A stretch of DNA of 64,000 nt, from positions 62,001-126,000 of the forward strand of contig CAJTYW010000004.1 in assembly GCA_910583995.1 (NCBI GenBank), given 5' to 3'. Each line of letters opens with the position of its first letter. Within the stretch, counting starts at the first letter, position 1. Of this stretch, positions 25,025 to 34,251 are shown piece after piece. Below the pieces are notes generated by a model. It was not told where the DNA came from, did not search any database, and saw only the letters and a list, made by a program, of their open reading frames with translations. This stretch comes from an uncultured Christensenella sp. (lineage in GTDB: Bacteria > Bacillota > Clostridia > Christensenellales > UBA3700). A program made the position numbers and the translations under genes.

Positions 25025-26886
25025 ATTACACTTCCTTCAAATTCTTTTAGTTTATCAAGGCAAACATTGGCAATGCTTTCTGCATCAAGTCCTGTCATTT
25101 TTAGCAATTCTTTAGTAGAGCCGTGAGTCAAAAATTCCTCATTTATTGCAAGGCGAATAACTTTGCTGTTTACTGCGTTATCGCTCAAAAATTCCAATAC
25201 TCCGCTACCAAATCCACCAGATAATTGATTATCTTCCACAGTAACCACAAGTTTATTTGCTAATGACAACAAATACTCTTTATCCATAGGTTTTATAAAC
25301 CTGCAGTTTACTACTTCTGCACATATTCCTTGAGTTTCAAGCAATCTTGCTGCAATTATAGCTTGCTCAACCATCAATGCACCCGCCGCCAAAATAACAA
25401 GTGGACTATCGCCTGTTTTTATAATATCCCATTTACCTAGCTCAACAGGTTTTACATCACTATTTTCAGTAATATATCCTTTTGGATATCTTATTGCAAG
25501 TGGATAATTAAAGTCAAGTGACCACTTTAACGCCAAATCCAATTCTTCCACATTTTTTGGTGCAACAATTGTCATATTAGGTACTAATCTTAAAAAATTG
25601 ACATCATAAATACCTTGGTGTGTCTCGCCGTCATTAGGCACTATACCTGCCCTGTCAATACATAATGTAACAGGCAAGTTTTGCAAGCATATATCGTGTA
25701 TTACATTGTCATACGCCCTTTGTAGAAAGGAAGAATACACGGCAAAATACGGTTTAAATCCACCAAGTGCCAAACCTGCACACATAGTTGCGGCGTGACC
25801 TTCTGCAATACCTACATCACAAAATCTTTGTGGGAACATTTCAGAATATCCTAAAAGCCCCGTACCTTCTCGCATTGCTGCAGTAACTGCATAAACTTTA
25901 TCATTAATACTTGCAATACTTTTCATACTCTCGCCAAAAGCATCTGAAAAACATACTTTTGGAATATCGTCAGCGTTTGGCTTTGACGGAGAATACCCGT
26001 GGTATTTTGCAGGATTATCTTCCGCTTCCTTAAAGCCATATCCTTTTTTTGTAACTACGTGTATAATGCAACTCTCACTTTCTTTTTTTGCAACTTCTAA
26101 CACATTAATCAAGTCTTCCAAGTCGTGTCCGTCAATAGGTCCAAAATATCTAATTCCAAACTGCTCAAACGGCATACCACCTTGCAAAAAGTATTTTACG
26201 CTATTTTTTGCCTTATACAAAAATCTCATTGCTGAGTCTGTGTTATCTATCCTAAATCCCCTAACAATATTAAAGGCTTTTGCTTTTAATTTGTTATATG
26301 AATTAGAAGTATGCAACTTTAAAAGATATTTGGCTGTACTACCTACATTTTCGGATATAGACATTGAATTATCATTTAAAATAATGATTTGTTTCTTCTT
26401 AAGATTAATACAATCATTAAGTGCTTCATAAGCAAGCCCGCCAGTAAGTGCACCATCACCTATTACGGATATTGTAATATTAGGGGAATTATTTTGCCAC
26501 AACGCCCTGCTTAAACCACAAGCAAGAGAAATACTTGTGCTTGAGTGACCAGTGTTTGCAGCATCATAAATAGACTCATTGATTTTAGGGAATCCCGCTA
26601 TGCCACCCAACTTACGCAATGTATCAAATTGTTCATATCTACCTGTTAGCAATTTATGTGCGTAACATTGATGACCTACGTCAAAAACAAACTTATCATT
26701 TGGGCAATCAAAACAATAGTGCATTGCAAGAATTATCTCAACTGCACCCAAAGAACTTGCAAGATGACCGCCTGTTTCCATAACGGTATTCAAAATCTTT
26801 TGTCTGATTTCCTTTGCAAGTACATAAAGCTCTGATATATTCATATTCTTTATGTCTTGTGGCTTATTTATTTCCTTTAATAACAT
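25021..26886 (-). CDS. dxs: 1-deoxy-D-xylulose-5-phosphate synthase
   Basis: Dxs is a thiamine-diphosphate enzyme joining pyruvate and glyceraldehyde-3-phosphate in the MEP isoprenoid pathway. The 621-aa sequence shows DVGHQCYAHKLLTGR, the ThDP motif GDGALTGG...LNDNSMSI, and the transketolase-type domains (DRAGIVPNDGETHQG; VEDNQLSGGFG). ATG follows GAGGGG. ispA lies 142 bp upstream in the same direction. Confidence 0.97.
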   Translation of the reverse strand: MLLKEINKPQDIKNMNISELYVLAKEIRQKILNTVMETGGHLASSLGAVEIILAMHYCFDCPNDKFVFDVGHQCYAHKLLTGRYEQFDTLRKLGGIAGFPKINESIYDAANTGHSSTSISLACGLSRALWQNNSPNITISVIGDGALTGGLAYEALNDCINLKKKQIIILNDNSMSISENVGSTAKYLLKLHTSNSYNKLKAKAFNIVRGFRIDNTDSAMRFLYKAKNSVKYFLQGGMPFEQFGIRYFGPIDGHDLEDLINVLEVAKKESESCIIHVVTKKGYGFKEAEDNPAKYHGYSPSKPNADDIPKVCFSDAFGESMKSIASINDKVYAVTAAMREGTGLLGYSEMFPQRFCDVGIAEGHAATMCAGLALGGFKPYFAVYSSFLQRAYDNVIHDICLQNLPVTLCIDRAGIVPNDGETHQGIYDVNFLRLVPNMTIVAPKNVEELDLALKWSLDFNYPLAIRYPKGYITENSDVKPVELGKWDIIKTGDSPLVILAAGALMVEQAIIAARLLETQGICAEVVNCRFIKPMDKEYLLSLANKLVVTVEDNQLSGGFGSGVLEFLSDNAVNSKVIRLAINEEFLTHGSTKELLKMTGLDAESIANVCLDKLKEFEGSVI

Positions 26887-27028
26887 ATCCCCTCATTATT
26901 GCACTTAGTTCAAACTGATTTAGTATCGATTTTTGAATAGTTTTTGTCTATTTATTAGATTTTATTTTAACTATTCACTTATTTAAAACAATTGTATCAT
27001 ATTTCATTTAAAACTAAATCTGCTCAAA

Positions 27029-27898
27029 TTAATTACTTCTATTAGTCAAAAATTTAGCTAGCTTTATCAAATTATTTGCTCTGTCGCCATATTTTGCAAC
27101 TGCGGCAATTGCTTCAATTTCAAGTTCCAAAATGTCTTGTTTTGCTTTTTCCATACCACAAATAGAAAGATAAGTAGTTTTATTTTGATTTAAATCGCTA
27201 TTGATATTTTTTCCTAAAATTTCCGCCTTTGAAGTAACATCCAAAATATCGTCGACAATTTGAAAAATCAAACCTAGTTTTTCCGCGTATAGCTCTAAAC
27301 TTGCAATTTCATCGATATTTGCACCTAAGCTTATACTACTTCCAACCAAAGCCGCTTTAAAAAGACAGGCGGTTTTTAGCATATTAAGTTCAACAATTTC
27401 TTGCAAGCTTTTTTGTCTAAACTCGTCACTTGCAATATCAATACATTGCCCACCAACCATACCTAAAATTCCGCTCATTTTGGATATATAGCTAACCGCT
27501 TTGTAATAATCTAAACTATGCTCACCTTCAAGCATAAATTCAAAGGCTAAGTTTAAAAGTGCATCACCTGCAAGTACTCCCATACCTTCGCCAAACTGTT
27601 TGTGAGTGCTTGGTTTGCCGTGTCTTAAATCGTCATTATCCATACAAGGTAAATCGTCGTGGCACAAGGAATAATTGTGTATACACTCAACACCAACAGC
27701 TAAATCCTTAATATCACTAAACTTCCTGCCCATAAATTCGGCAGCAAGTATACAAAGTATAGGGCGTATTCTTTTTCCGCCATCCAAAGCATATTTTACA
27801 GCCGTTGTTATAGGTTCGTGACTGCAGTTTAAGTTATCTAGTTTGCTTTTCAGATATTCTTCAAACAAGTCTTTGTTTTTCTTTAAAAATTCTTTCAT
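27029..27898 (-). CDS. ispA: Polyprenyl synthetase (farnesyl diphosphate synthase type)
   Basis: Makes C15 or longer prenyl diphosphates. Both aspartate-rich motifs are present: DDLPCMDNDD with the insertion typical of bacterial IspA, and DDILD. GKRIRP and GGQCIDI also match. Length 289 aa. It sits between xseB and dxs as in many Firmicutes. Confidence 0.95.
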   Translation of the reverse strand: MKEFLKKNKDLFEEYLKSKLDNLNCSHEPITTAVKYALDGGKRIRPILCILAAEFMGRKFSDIKDLAVGVECIHNYSLCHDDLPCMDNDDLRHGKPSTHKQFGEGMGVLAGDALLNLAFEFMLEGEHSLDYYKAVSYISKMSGILGMVGGQCIDIASDEFRQKSLQEIVELNMLKTACLFKAALVGSSISLGANIDEIASLELYAEKLGLIFQIVDDILDVTSKAEILGKNINSDLNQNKTTYLSICGMEKAKQDILELEIEAIAAVAKYGDRANNLIKLAKFLTNRSN

Positions 27899-28030
27899 TT
27901 TTCACCGCTAAACAAAATTTAAATCACAACATAATCAAATAAGCTATAGCCTCGCACAAAATGTCATTTATCCTAATTTTATGCAAAACCCGATAATAAT
28001 CTAGCTAATTAATAATATTTAAGTGACAAA

Positions 28031-28249
28031 TCAATTTTCTTCCAAATTCAATTCGGTTTTTGTGATATTATCCAATTCTTTAATCAACAACTCCGCTTTG
28101 CCTTTGGTTTCATTCAAAACTTTTATACACTCACTACTCTTTTTAACACCTTTGTCAAAAAGTTCCAAACTCTCGTCTAAAGTAGTGTTTTTATCTTCCA
28201 TTTTTTTTGCTATTTCTTCAAGTTCTTGCAATACTTTTTCAAATTCCAT
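28031..28249 (-). CDS. xseB: Exodeoxyribonuclease VII small subunit
   Basis: A 72-aa coiled-coil protein with the XseB core (FEKVLQELEEIAKKMED...LDESLELFDKGVKKSSEC). It binds XseA to form exonuclease VII, which degrades single-stranded DNA. It starts four bases after the xseA stop, with AAAAGGAT upstream. Confidence 0.95.
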   Translation of the reverse strand: MEFEKVLQELEEIAKKMEDKNTTLDESLELFDKGVKKSSECIKVLNETKGKAELLIKELDNITKTELNLEEN

Positions 28250-28253
28250 AATT

Positions 28254-29441
28254 CTATCCTTTTATTTTAGTTACATTTGTAACGCTTGCATCAATCTTTC
28301 CGCCATTTGTCAATACTTTGATATCATCACCTATTTTAATGCTATCGATATCTGCTGACAATCCGTTTTTATCATATAATTTACTATAACCTTGCCCCAA
28401 AATCCTAATTGGGTTGTTTGCATCAATTCTTGCCATAATTTTGCTAACCTTATGCTCACATTCCACACTTTTCATTTTAAAAATGCTAGCTAGATTTATT
28501 GCAAGTTCACGAACTTTGCCTTCATTTGTCGCAATTTTAAAATTAAGTCCGCTTATTATCGCTTTCATACTATAGACAAGTTGCGATGTAGCATTATCTT
28601 GTTTATTATACAACTGCTTTTTAAACAAGTCACAATACGCAAGCAATGTGTTTTTTAACTCTTCTACATCATAACCTACCAGCTCACCACTTGAAGTTGG
28701 AGTAGGCACTCTTCTATCTGCAACAAAATCACAAAGAGTAAAATCTGTTTCGTGTCCGACTGCAGAAATTATAGGAGTTTTACAATCAAAAATTTTATAC
28801 ACCAATCTTTCGCTGTTAAACGGCATTAAGTCTTCCATAGAACCACCGCCACGAGCTATTATTATTGCATCATACCCCAAACAATCTACCATATCTAGTG
28901 CTGCGATAATTGTGTTTTCCGCAAATTGACCTTGCACTCTTACATCTACAACATCGATATTTAAAATTTGGTTCTTCTTTCTTATAGTTGTTACAATATC
29001 TCTTATAACCGCACCTGTTTTTGCCGTAATTACGCAAACTTTGTTAGGATATTTAGGAATAGGCTTTTTGTGTTTTTCATCAAAATATCCCGCTTTTTCA
29101 AGTTTACTTTTCAATTCCTGCAATTGAATAGCAAGCAAGCCCTGCCCTAATGGCTCAATTTTTTTGCAATTAAAAGATAACTTACCACCTGGTGGATAAA
29201 AATCTATACTGCCGTGCAAACAAACACTTTCTCCATTTTTAGGAAGATAAGTTTTTGAATAGCTAAAGCAATTACAATCTATTTTTGCATTTTCATCTTT
29301 CAAGGCAAAATATGCGTGCGGTCCCGAACATCTTATGCCCGAAACTTCACCCACCAATTTGATATTGTGCAATAACTCTTCTTGCCCCAATATGTTTTTT
29401 ATATAACCAGTAAGCAGGCTTACTGAAATGTAATCACTCAT
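28254..29441 (-). CDS. xseA: Exodeoxyribonuclease VII large subunit
   Basis: The 395-aa protein has the N-terminal OB-fold (about 1-100) and the catalytic region (PNKVCVITAKTGAVIRDI; ARGGGSMEDLMPFNSE; ISAVGHETDFTLCDFVADRRVPTPT). It is the nuclease subunit of ExoVII. The ribosome binding site (GGTAAAT) is weak. Confidence 0.96.
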   Translation of the reverse strand: MSDYISVSLLTGYIKNILGQEELLHNIKLVGEVSGIRCSGPHAYFALKDENAKIDCNCFSYSKTYLPKNGESVCLHGSIDFYPPGGKLSFNCKKIEPLGQGLLAIQLQELKSKLEKAGYFDEKHKKPIPKYPNKVCVITAKTGAVIRDIVTTIRKKNQILNIDVVDVRVQGQFAENTIIAALDMVDCLGYDAIIIARGGGSMEDLMPFNSERLVYKIFDCKTPIISAVGHETDFTLCDFVADRRVPTPTSSGELVGYDVEELKNTLLAYCDLFKKQLYNKQDNATSQLVYSMKAIISGLNFKIATNEGKVRELAINLASIFKMKSVECEHKVSKIMARIDANNPIRILGQGYSKLYDKNGLSADIDSIKIGDDIKVLTNGGKIDASVTNVTKIKG

Positions 29442-29498
29442 ATAATATTATTTACCTTAAACTTTAAAAGCATTTATTTGTTATTAATTAAAATGTGA

Positions 29499-30341
29499 TT
29501 AATTATCGTATTTAGCACACATTAAAGTATTATACAAAAGCATTGAAATAGTCATTGGTCCAACGCCGCCTGGTACAGGAGTGATAAATGACGCTTTTTT
29601 GCTTACGTTTTCAAAATCAACGTCACCTACAAGTTTGCCGTCCACTCTGTTTATGCCTACGTCAATGACAATTGCACCTTCTTTAACCATATTCTCTGTA
29701 ACAAACTTAGGTTTTCCTATAGCAACAACCAAAATATCCGCTTGCTTTGTAATCTCAGCCATATTTTTGGTCTTTGAGTGGCAAACAGTAACTGTACAAT
29801 TAGCATTCAAAAGTAACATTGCCATTGGCTTGCCAACAGTATTACTTCTGCCAATAACAACAGCGTTTTTACCTGCAAGTTCCACACCTGTTGATGCTAG
29901 TAATTCCATAACTCCAAAAGGAGTACAGCTTACTGTTCTTGGATTATTCATTGCAAGTAAGCCTAAATTATTTGGACTAAAACCATCCACATCTTTACTA
30001 TCTGGTATTAAAGACAACAAATATCTCTCATCAAGTTGCTTAGGCAATGGTAGTTGAATCAATATGCCGTCAACTGCACTGTCTTGAGCTAAATCTTTTA
30101 TAATCTTTTCAACCTGCTCGTTTGTAGAGTCTGCAGGAAGTCTAAAAGATAAAGATTTCATTCCAACTTCTTCACAACCGATTATTTTATTTTTAACATA
30201 AGTTTGTGATGCAGGGTCTTCGCCTACTAATATAACAGCAAGACAAGGGATTCTGCCTTTTTCAGCAATAAATTCTTTTACCATAACAGCAACTTTCTCT
30301 CTTGTTGCTTTGGATACTTCTTTACCATTAATTATATTCAT
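29499..30341 (-). CDS. folD: Bifunctional methylenetetrahydrofolate dehydrogenase/cyclohydrolase FolD
   Basis: Interconverts 5,10-methylene-, methenyl- and 10-formyl-THF. Tyr48/Lys52 (TYVKNK) form the catalytic pair; CTPFGVMELL, GRSNTVGKP and the closing PVPGGVGPMTISMLLYN are diagnostic. 280 aa; starts one base after the nusB stop. Confidence 0.97.
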   Translation of the reverse strand: MNIINGKEVSKATREKVAVMVKEFIAEKGRIPCLAVILVGEDPASQTYVKNKIIGCEEVGMKSLSFRLPADSTNEQVEKIIKDLAQDSAVDGILIQLPLPKQLDERYLLSLIPDSKDVDGFSPNNLGLLAMNNPRTVSCTPFGVMELLASTGVELAGKNAVVIGRSNTVGKPMAMLLLNANCTVTVCHSKTKNMAEITKQADILVVAIGKPKFVTENMVKEGAIVIDVGINRVDGKLVGDVDFENVSKKASFITPVPGGVGPMTISMLLYNTLMCAKYDN

Positions 30342-30342
30342 A

Positions 30343-30744
30343 TCAATTTAACTCCTTGTAAACACTTGCTAAAATACCATTGACAAACGGACCGCTTTTT
30401 GCAGTGGAATATTTTTTTATTATTGTTACCGCTTCACTAATAGCTACTCCGTCAGGCACTTCTTCGTTATATTTCATTTCAGCTACCGCCAAAATAAGCA
30501 CTGCCAAATCGGGCTTGTAAATTCTATCCAATTGGTAACCTATTGCGTATTTTTCAATTATAGCTTTAATATCGTCTAAATTATCTTTTACTATATCAAA
30601 AGTAAAATTGATATACTCGATATCTGCATCTGAAAGTTCTTTATCTGTATTGTATTTTTCTTCAATAAACTCATCTTTTTCGTTATTAAATAAATAACTG
30701 AAAATTAATTGATAAGCAAATTCTCTTGCTTTTTTCCTATTCAT
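30343..30744 (-). CDS. nusB: Transcription antitermination factor NusB
   Basis: A 133-aa, all-helical protein with the NusB signature: MNRKKAREFAYQLIF at the N-terminus and LAVLILAVAEMKYN...AISEAVTIIKKYSTAKSGPFVNGIL. It binds boxA RNA with NusE to support rRNA transcription. ATG follows AAAAGGAT. Confidence 0.95.
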   Translation of the reverse strand: MNRKKAREFAYQLIFSYLFNNEKDEFIEEKYNTDKELSDADIEYINFTFDIVKDNLDDIKAIIEKYAIGYQLDRIYKPDLAVLILAVAEMKYNEEVPDGVAISEAVTIIKKYSTAKSGPFVNGILASVYKELN

Positions 30745-30813
30745 ACTCTATCCTTTTTGTTTATGTAATTAGTTTTTTAATTTAATCGGTTTAAAATTGC
30801 AATGGCTTTTTAA

Positions 30814-31146
30814 TCAAACAAACACAACCCCAACCACATTGACATTGATTGCTTTAACTTTAAAGTTTGTTTGCTCTTCAATATCTTGCTTGATTGCGTT
30901 TTGCAATTCACTTACAATTTCAGGCAATGGATAACCATAATAAGCATTGATAGATAATGAAATAACTACCATATTTGAATGAGTTATAACAATTTCCATA
31001 CCATCAAAGCCGTCTTTAGATGTAAACTTGTTGATTATGCCGCTTTCTGTACTGATAGAAGCAACACCTTTTGCTTTAGATGCAGCACTTGTAATTATTG
31101 ATGAAATTAAGCTTATGTATGTATTTTGATTTAATGTATTATCCAT
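30814..31146 (-). CDS. Asp23/Gls24 family protein (YqhY-like)
   Basis: A 110-aa protein with the Asp23 fold, including ITSAASKAKGVASIS near residue 15 and GYPLPEIVSELQNAIKQDIEEQTNFKVKAINVNVVGV at the C-terminus. Its Bacillus counterpart YqhY lies by accBC/nusB and influences acetyl-CoA carboxylase; no acc genes are next to it here. Ribosome binding site AAAAGGAG. Confidence 0.88.
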   Translation of the reverse strand: MDNTLNQNTYISLISSIITSAASKAKGVASISTESGIINKFTSKDGFDGMEIVITHSNMVVISLSINAYYGYPLPEIVSELQNAIKQDIEEQTNFKVKAINVNVVGVVFV

Positions 31147-31367
31147 AACTCTCCTTTTTAAATAAATATATTTTTCTTATAATTATACAAATACATTTTA
31201 GCATAAAAATATTATAAAATCAAGATTTAATTTATATTTTTAATATATTTTATAAATTTATGCAAAAAATATACAAAAAGTTCCGACAAAATAAAAAGGG
31301 ATACACCACTATTTATAACGATAAATTCAATCTACTTAAAAACATATTGTTAAAGCTTTAAAAATAA

Positions 31368-31397
31368 CAAAAACTTCTCACAAATGAGAAGTTTTTG
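31368..31397 (-). terminator. Terminator of the two-gene membrane cassette
   Basis: A perfect 12-bp stem CAAAAACTTCTC with loop ACAAAT; on the minus strand it ends in GTTTTTG. The remainder of 31147-31461 is AT-rich with no gene. Confidence 0.85.
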
Positions 31398-31461
31398 TTT
31401 GGATAGTCAAACTTTGTTTTTTATAATTTTTTTATAGTCTTAGCCTTTAATTTTTAATCTT

Positions 31462-31692
31462 TTAAAGCAAATGTGCCCCACATTCACCGCATTTTGGACA
31501 TTTTGAAGAAATATTCCACATAAAATTAGGACTTAATAACAACTCCCAAAATCCGATTTTGTAAATGTGTCCGCAATGTTCACATACAAAGTCACATTTT
31601 TTGCTCATTATATAAATAACCAAACAAGTTATAATAAGCAACACTACAACAAGTATTGCTATTCCTATTCCAACCCAAGCACCTATCCCCAT
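31462..31692 (-). CDS. Small one-TM protein with zinc-ribbon-like cysteines
   Basis: A 76-aa protein: one N-terminal TM helix (about 4-30), then CDFVCEHCGHIYK and CPKCGECGAHLL, forming two Cys-x-x-Cys knuckles that could bind one zinc. No known function was recognised. It is 3 bp after the upstream membrane gene. Both lie in an insertion between asp23 and spoIIIAH. Confidence 0.7.
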   Translation of the reverse strand: MGIGAWVGIGIAILVVVLLIITCLVIYIMSKKCDFVCEHCGHIYKIGFWELLLSPNFMWNISSKCPKCGECGAHLL

Positions 31693-31695
31693 AAT

Positions 31696-32199
31696 TTAAT
31701 TCTCCTTATCATTAGATTCAATCTCATTTATATTTGAATTAACTTTATTTTCAGAAACAATATTTTCATCAATGCTAATATCTGGATTTATTTCTTCATT
31801 ATTTTTATCTCTAAGGTTATCTAAATATTCTTTCCACCTTTCACTTTCAGAAATCACTTTTTTTGCCGCTTGAAATTTTTTATTAAATTTCAAGCAAATT
31901 TCAATAACTATTAACACGATTATTGTAATAGCAAATAGTATCCAAGCTGCAAGCATCTGCTCAAAAATAAAACACATAATGACAGCAAAAGCTATAGGAG
32001 TTAAAATCAACCCTTCTATACCATACATTCTAACAACATATTTTTGTTCCTTCTTATTTTCTTCCTTCAAGTTGGTGCATTCATGCCAGTATCTTTTTAG
32101 CCCCATTCCACATTTGCCAAACATAGTGAGTATGCAAACAATAATGACACCCACAAACAAAATTGCTACAGGTATAACTGCATATAATCTATTATCCAT
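31696..32199 (-). CDS. Three-TM hypothetical protein
   Basis: A 167-aa protein with a TM helix at 5-27, a polar stretch, two TM helices at about 62-105, and an acidic Asn/Glu-rich tail (about 125-167). The family was not recognised. It is the first gene of a two-gene cassette that sits downstream of palindromic element copy 2 and of a 31-bp motif shared with the ABC operon. Confidence 0.7.
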   Translation of the reverse strand: MDNRLYAVIPVAILFVGVIIVCILTMFGKCGMGLKRYWHECTNLKEENKKEQKYVVRMYGIEGLILTPIAFAVIMCFIFEQMLAAWILFAITIIVLIVIEICLKFNKKFQAAKKVISESERWKEYLDNLRDKNNEEINPDISIDENIVSENKVNSNINEIESNDKEN

Positions 32200-32281
32200 A
32201 ACAAATCACCCCTTATATGATAAATTTCTTCTTTACAAGTAAATTAAAACATAGATATATCAAAAACGCAATATTCAATAC

Positions 32282-32312
32282 AAAATTGGAAATTAATATG
32301 TCAATTTTGGAA
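32282..32312. repeat. 31-bp conserved motif, copy 1
   Basis: AAAATTGGAAATTAATATG then TCAATTTTGGAA. It is 30/31 identical with 55207-55237. It contains 7-bp inverted arms (AAAATTG...CAATTTT) and, on the minus strand, TTGACA. It lies 83 bp before the start codon of the membrane cassette. Confidence 0.8.
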
Positions 32313-32340
32313 CGGCAAAATTTAATTACTACCAATTTGT

Positions 32341-32508
32341 TGTCAGTAAAAGTATACCTTTTCTGACATTACATATTGACATTTTTTTGATAGTGTGTTA
32401 TAATAAATTTAATAAAAATCAATGAATTTTTCTTTATAATAAAACTTAAACTTATAAAATCACAACAATAGCAAAGTGTCAGAAAAGGTATACTTTTTCT
32501 GACACTTT
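32341..32508 (+). repeat. Palindrome-bounded element, copy 2 (168 bp)
   Basis: Left palindrome 32341-32368 (TGTCAGTAAAAGTATACC plus mirror), right palindrome 32473-32508. The interior holds TTGACA-N17-TATAAT (a perfect sigma-A consensus) and an AT-rich stretch sharing AAATTTAATAAAAA and AGCAAAGTGTCAG with copy 3. No ORF. It separates spoIIIAH from the membrane cassette. Confidence 0.87.
32376..32404 (+). promoter_or_regulatory. Perfect-consensus promoter inside element copy 2
   Basis: TTGACA, 17 bp, TATAAT. Predicted RNA about 32411-32510, ending at the right palindrome and its T run. Confidence 0.75.
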
Positions 32509-32550
32509 TTACGCAATATATGTATTTATCGGTTAAAAAAGATATTTTTA

Positions 32551-32582
32551 CAATAAAAATGCGACATCAAATTGATGCCGCA
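32551..32582 (-). terminator. Terminator of the spoIIIA operon
   Basis: On the minus strand the stem GCGGCATCA pairs with TGATGTCGC (one G-T), loop ATT, tail ATTTTTATTG. It begins 15 bp after the spoIIIAH stop. Confidence 0.8.
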
Positions 32583-32596
32583 ATTTATATAAGTTA

Positions 32597-33100
32597 TTAT
32601 TTTGTCATAGTTGGATTTACAATAATATCTGCAATTGTAAATTTAGTTTGCTCCATAATGATTGAGCAGATTGTAGCGTTTTCTTCGTCTAAAAGCTCAG
32701 CTTTATCAACAAACACATTGATTTTTTCATTGCCAATCATAACAGCAACATTATCAAAGCCTTTTGCTTTAATCATAGCTTCCAAAGCCATTTCTGTTTT
32801 GATATTGTTAACAATTGCAAGCTTTTCTGCTTCAGCATTAGCAATAGCTTCTTGTGTCGAATTATCATTGTTGATAATTGCATCTAAAAGAGCGATTTGC
32901 TCATTTTTTCTAAGTTCTCTATCACTTTGAAGTTCTGTAAAGAAAGTGCTTTGAGTGCCGTCCAAACTATTATTACCATCATTTAACTTGCCTGCATTTA
33001 AGTTCAATACAATGCTAAGTGTGCCTGCTAAAACTAGCAATACTACCATACAACTAAGTACTAAGATTTTCTTTTTGTTTTCTGTTAAATTAATTTTCAT
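32597..33100 (-). CDS. spoIIIAH: Stage III sporulation protein AH
   Basis: SpoIIIAH is anchored in the mother-cell membrane and meets forespore SpoIIQ to form the intercellular channel. One TM helix (about 12-33) is followed by a coiled stretch and a YscJ/FliF-like ring-building domain (AMIKAKGFDNVAVMIGNEKINVFVDKAEL). ATG 33100 follows GGAGG; the frame extends further upstream without support. 167 aa. Confidence 0.93.
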   Translation of the reverse strand: MKINLTENKKKILVLSCMVVLLVLAGTLSIVLNLNAGKLNDGNNSLDGTQSTFFTELQSDRELRKNEQIALLDAIINNDNSTQEAIANAEAEKLAIVNNIKTEMALEAMIKAKGFDNVAVMIGNEKINVFVDKAELLDEENATICSIIMEQTKFTIADIIVNPTMTK

Positions 33101-33126
33101 AACTACCTCCGATTTTCTAATATATT

Positions 33127-33675
33127 TTATTCCATACCAAATACATTTATGCAATTATATTCAATTTTTAATAAGGTTGCAAGTGCTTGCATAATAGCGA
33201 CTCTTACCTTTGGGTCATCTCCACCCTTTGCAACCACAACAACGCCATCAATTTTAGCTCGTTTTGTGCCGATTACCAAAGGTTGATTTCCATTTGTAAG
33301 GATAGGTGTAGTAGTTTCTTCAATAGTTTCTGTAACCCGTCCTTCATCTTCAACTCTGTCTGTCTTTTTATCTACTTTTGTAGCAATTTCAAGTTGCTCA
33401 CCACCATCATACACTATCAAAACTTTTACATCACCTACCCCCTTTATTTTTCCGAGTACATCTTGAATTTGTGAAGTCAATTCTTTTCCGTCGCTCAATG
33501 TTACTTGCTTGTCCTTGTTCTCCACATTTACATAACTAAAATATGCAATGATTACAACAAATAGAACTACTGCAGCAAAAATAATTTGAAATTTTTTATT
33601 TTTTATCAGTTCTGCAAATTTGATTTTACTGTTTTCTTTGTTTTTACGATTATCTGTTATGTTGTTATTTTCCAT
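33127..33675 (-). CDS. spoIIIAG: Stage III sporulation protein AG
   Basis: Forms the large ring of the SpoIIIA channel. A TM helix at about 29-49 is followed by the ring-building domain (LEDVLGKIKGVGDVKVLIVYDGGEQLEIA-like segment at 73-102) and a C-terminal GVVVVAKGGDDPKVRVAIMQALATLLKI typical of AG. 182 aa; AAAAGGAG upstream. Confidence 0.94.
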   Translation of the reverse strand: MENNNITDNRKNKENSKIKFAELIKNKKFQIIFAAVVLFVVIIAYFSYVNVENKDKQVTLSDGKELTSQIQDVLGKIKGVGDVKVLIVYDGGEQLEIATKVDKKTDRVEDEGRVTETIEETTTPILTNGNQPLVIGTKRAKIDGVVVVAKGGDDPKVRVAIMQALATLLKIEYNCINVFGME

Positions 33676-33733
33676 ATCTGCTCCTTTTGATAGTTATTTT
33701 ACTTGAACTAATAAATAGATATTAGTTTACAAA

Positions 33734-34183
33734 CTATGTTACATAAATTTTTATTTTATCTTTTTTACAGCCAATTTTTTTAGATACTACTTCTGCAATT
33801 TTTGTCTCGTCCACACTGCCTTGCACATAAATTTTTATAACGTCAATATATTCATAATCATTATGTAAATAAAATATTCTCACTCTTTGTACAGGGAAAT
33901 TAGCATTTTTCAGTTCTTTTAGCACTCTTTGTTCCCTTTCGCTGTTTTTTCTTGTTGTAACGCTATCCAAAAAGGTTGTTTGAGTAGTTATTTCTTCCCC
34001 AAAAAATTCGTTCATATCAAAATCTTTATTTAAAAATTTAGGCAATGGCGACACAAGCACCAACACAACAGCCAAAGCAAAAACACCTTTAATGTATTTT
34101 GAAGTCTCACCATCTGCAAGCAAAATTTCAAGCAATACTCCTAAAGACACTACCCCAACTATTGATAGCAACCAAACATTCAT
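33734..34183 (-). CDS. spoIIIAF: Stage III sporulation protein AF
   Basis: 149 aa with two N-terminal TM helices (about 5-24 and 34-52, ...YIKGVFALAVVLVLVSPLPKF) then a cytoplasmic ring-like domain ending VSKKIGCKKDKIKIYV. Matches SpoIIIAF in size and position. GGGGGTG lies just before the ATG. Confidence 0.92.
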   Translation of the reverse strand: MNVWLLSIVGVVSLGVLLEILLADGETSKYIKGVFALAVVLVLVSPLPKFLNKDFDMNEFFGEEITTQTTFLDSVTTRKNSEREQRVLKELKNANFPVQRVRIFYLHNDYEYIDVIKIYVQGSVDETKIAEVVSKKIGCKKDKIKIYVT

Positions 34184-34251
34184 AACACCCCCGATACTTT
34201 TTTAACTTATCTGCAATAACTAATGTTATTACAACTGCTTTATTAATAGCT

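Noticed and set aside
29581..30057. 158-codon plus-strand frame opposite folD
   Set aside because: Antisense to a conserved enzyme, composition typical of reverse-frame translation.
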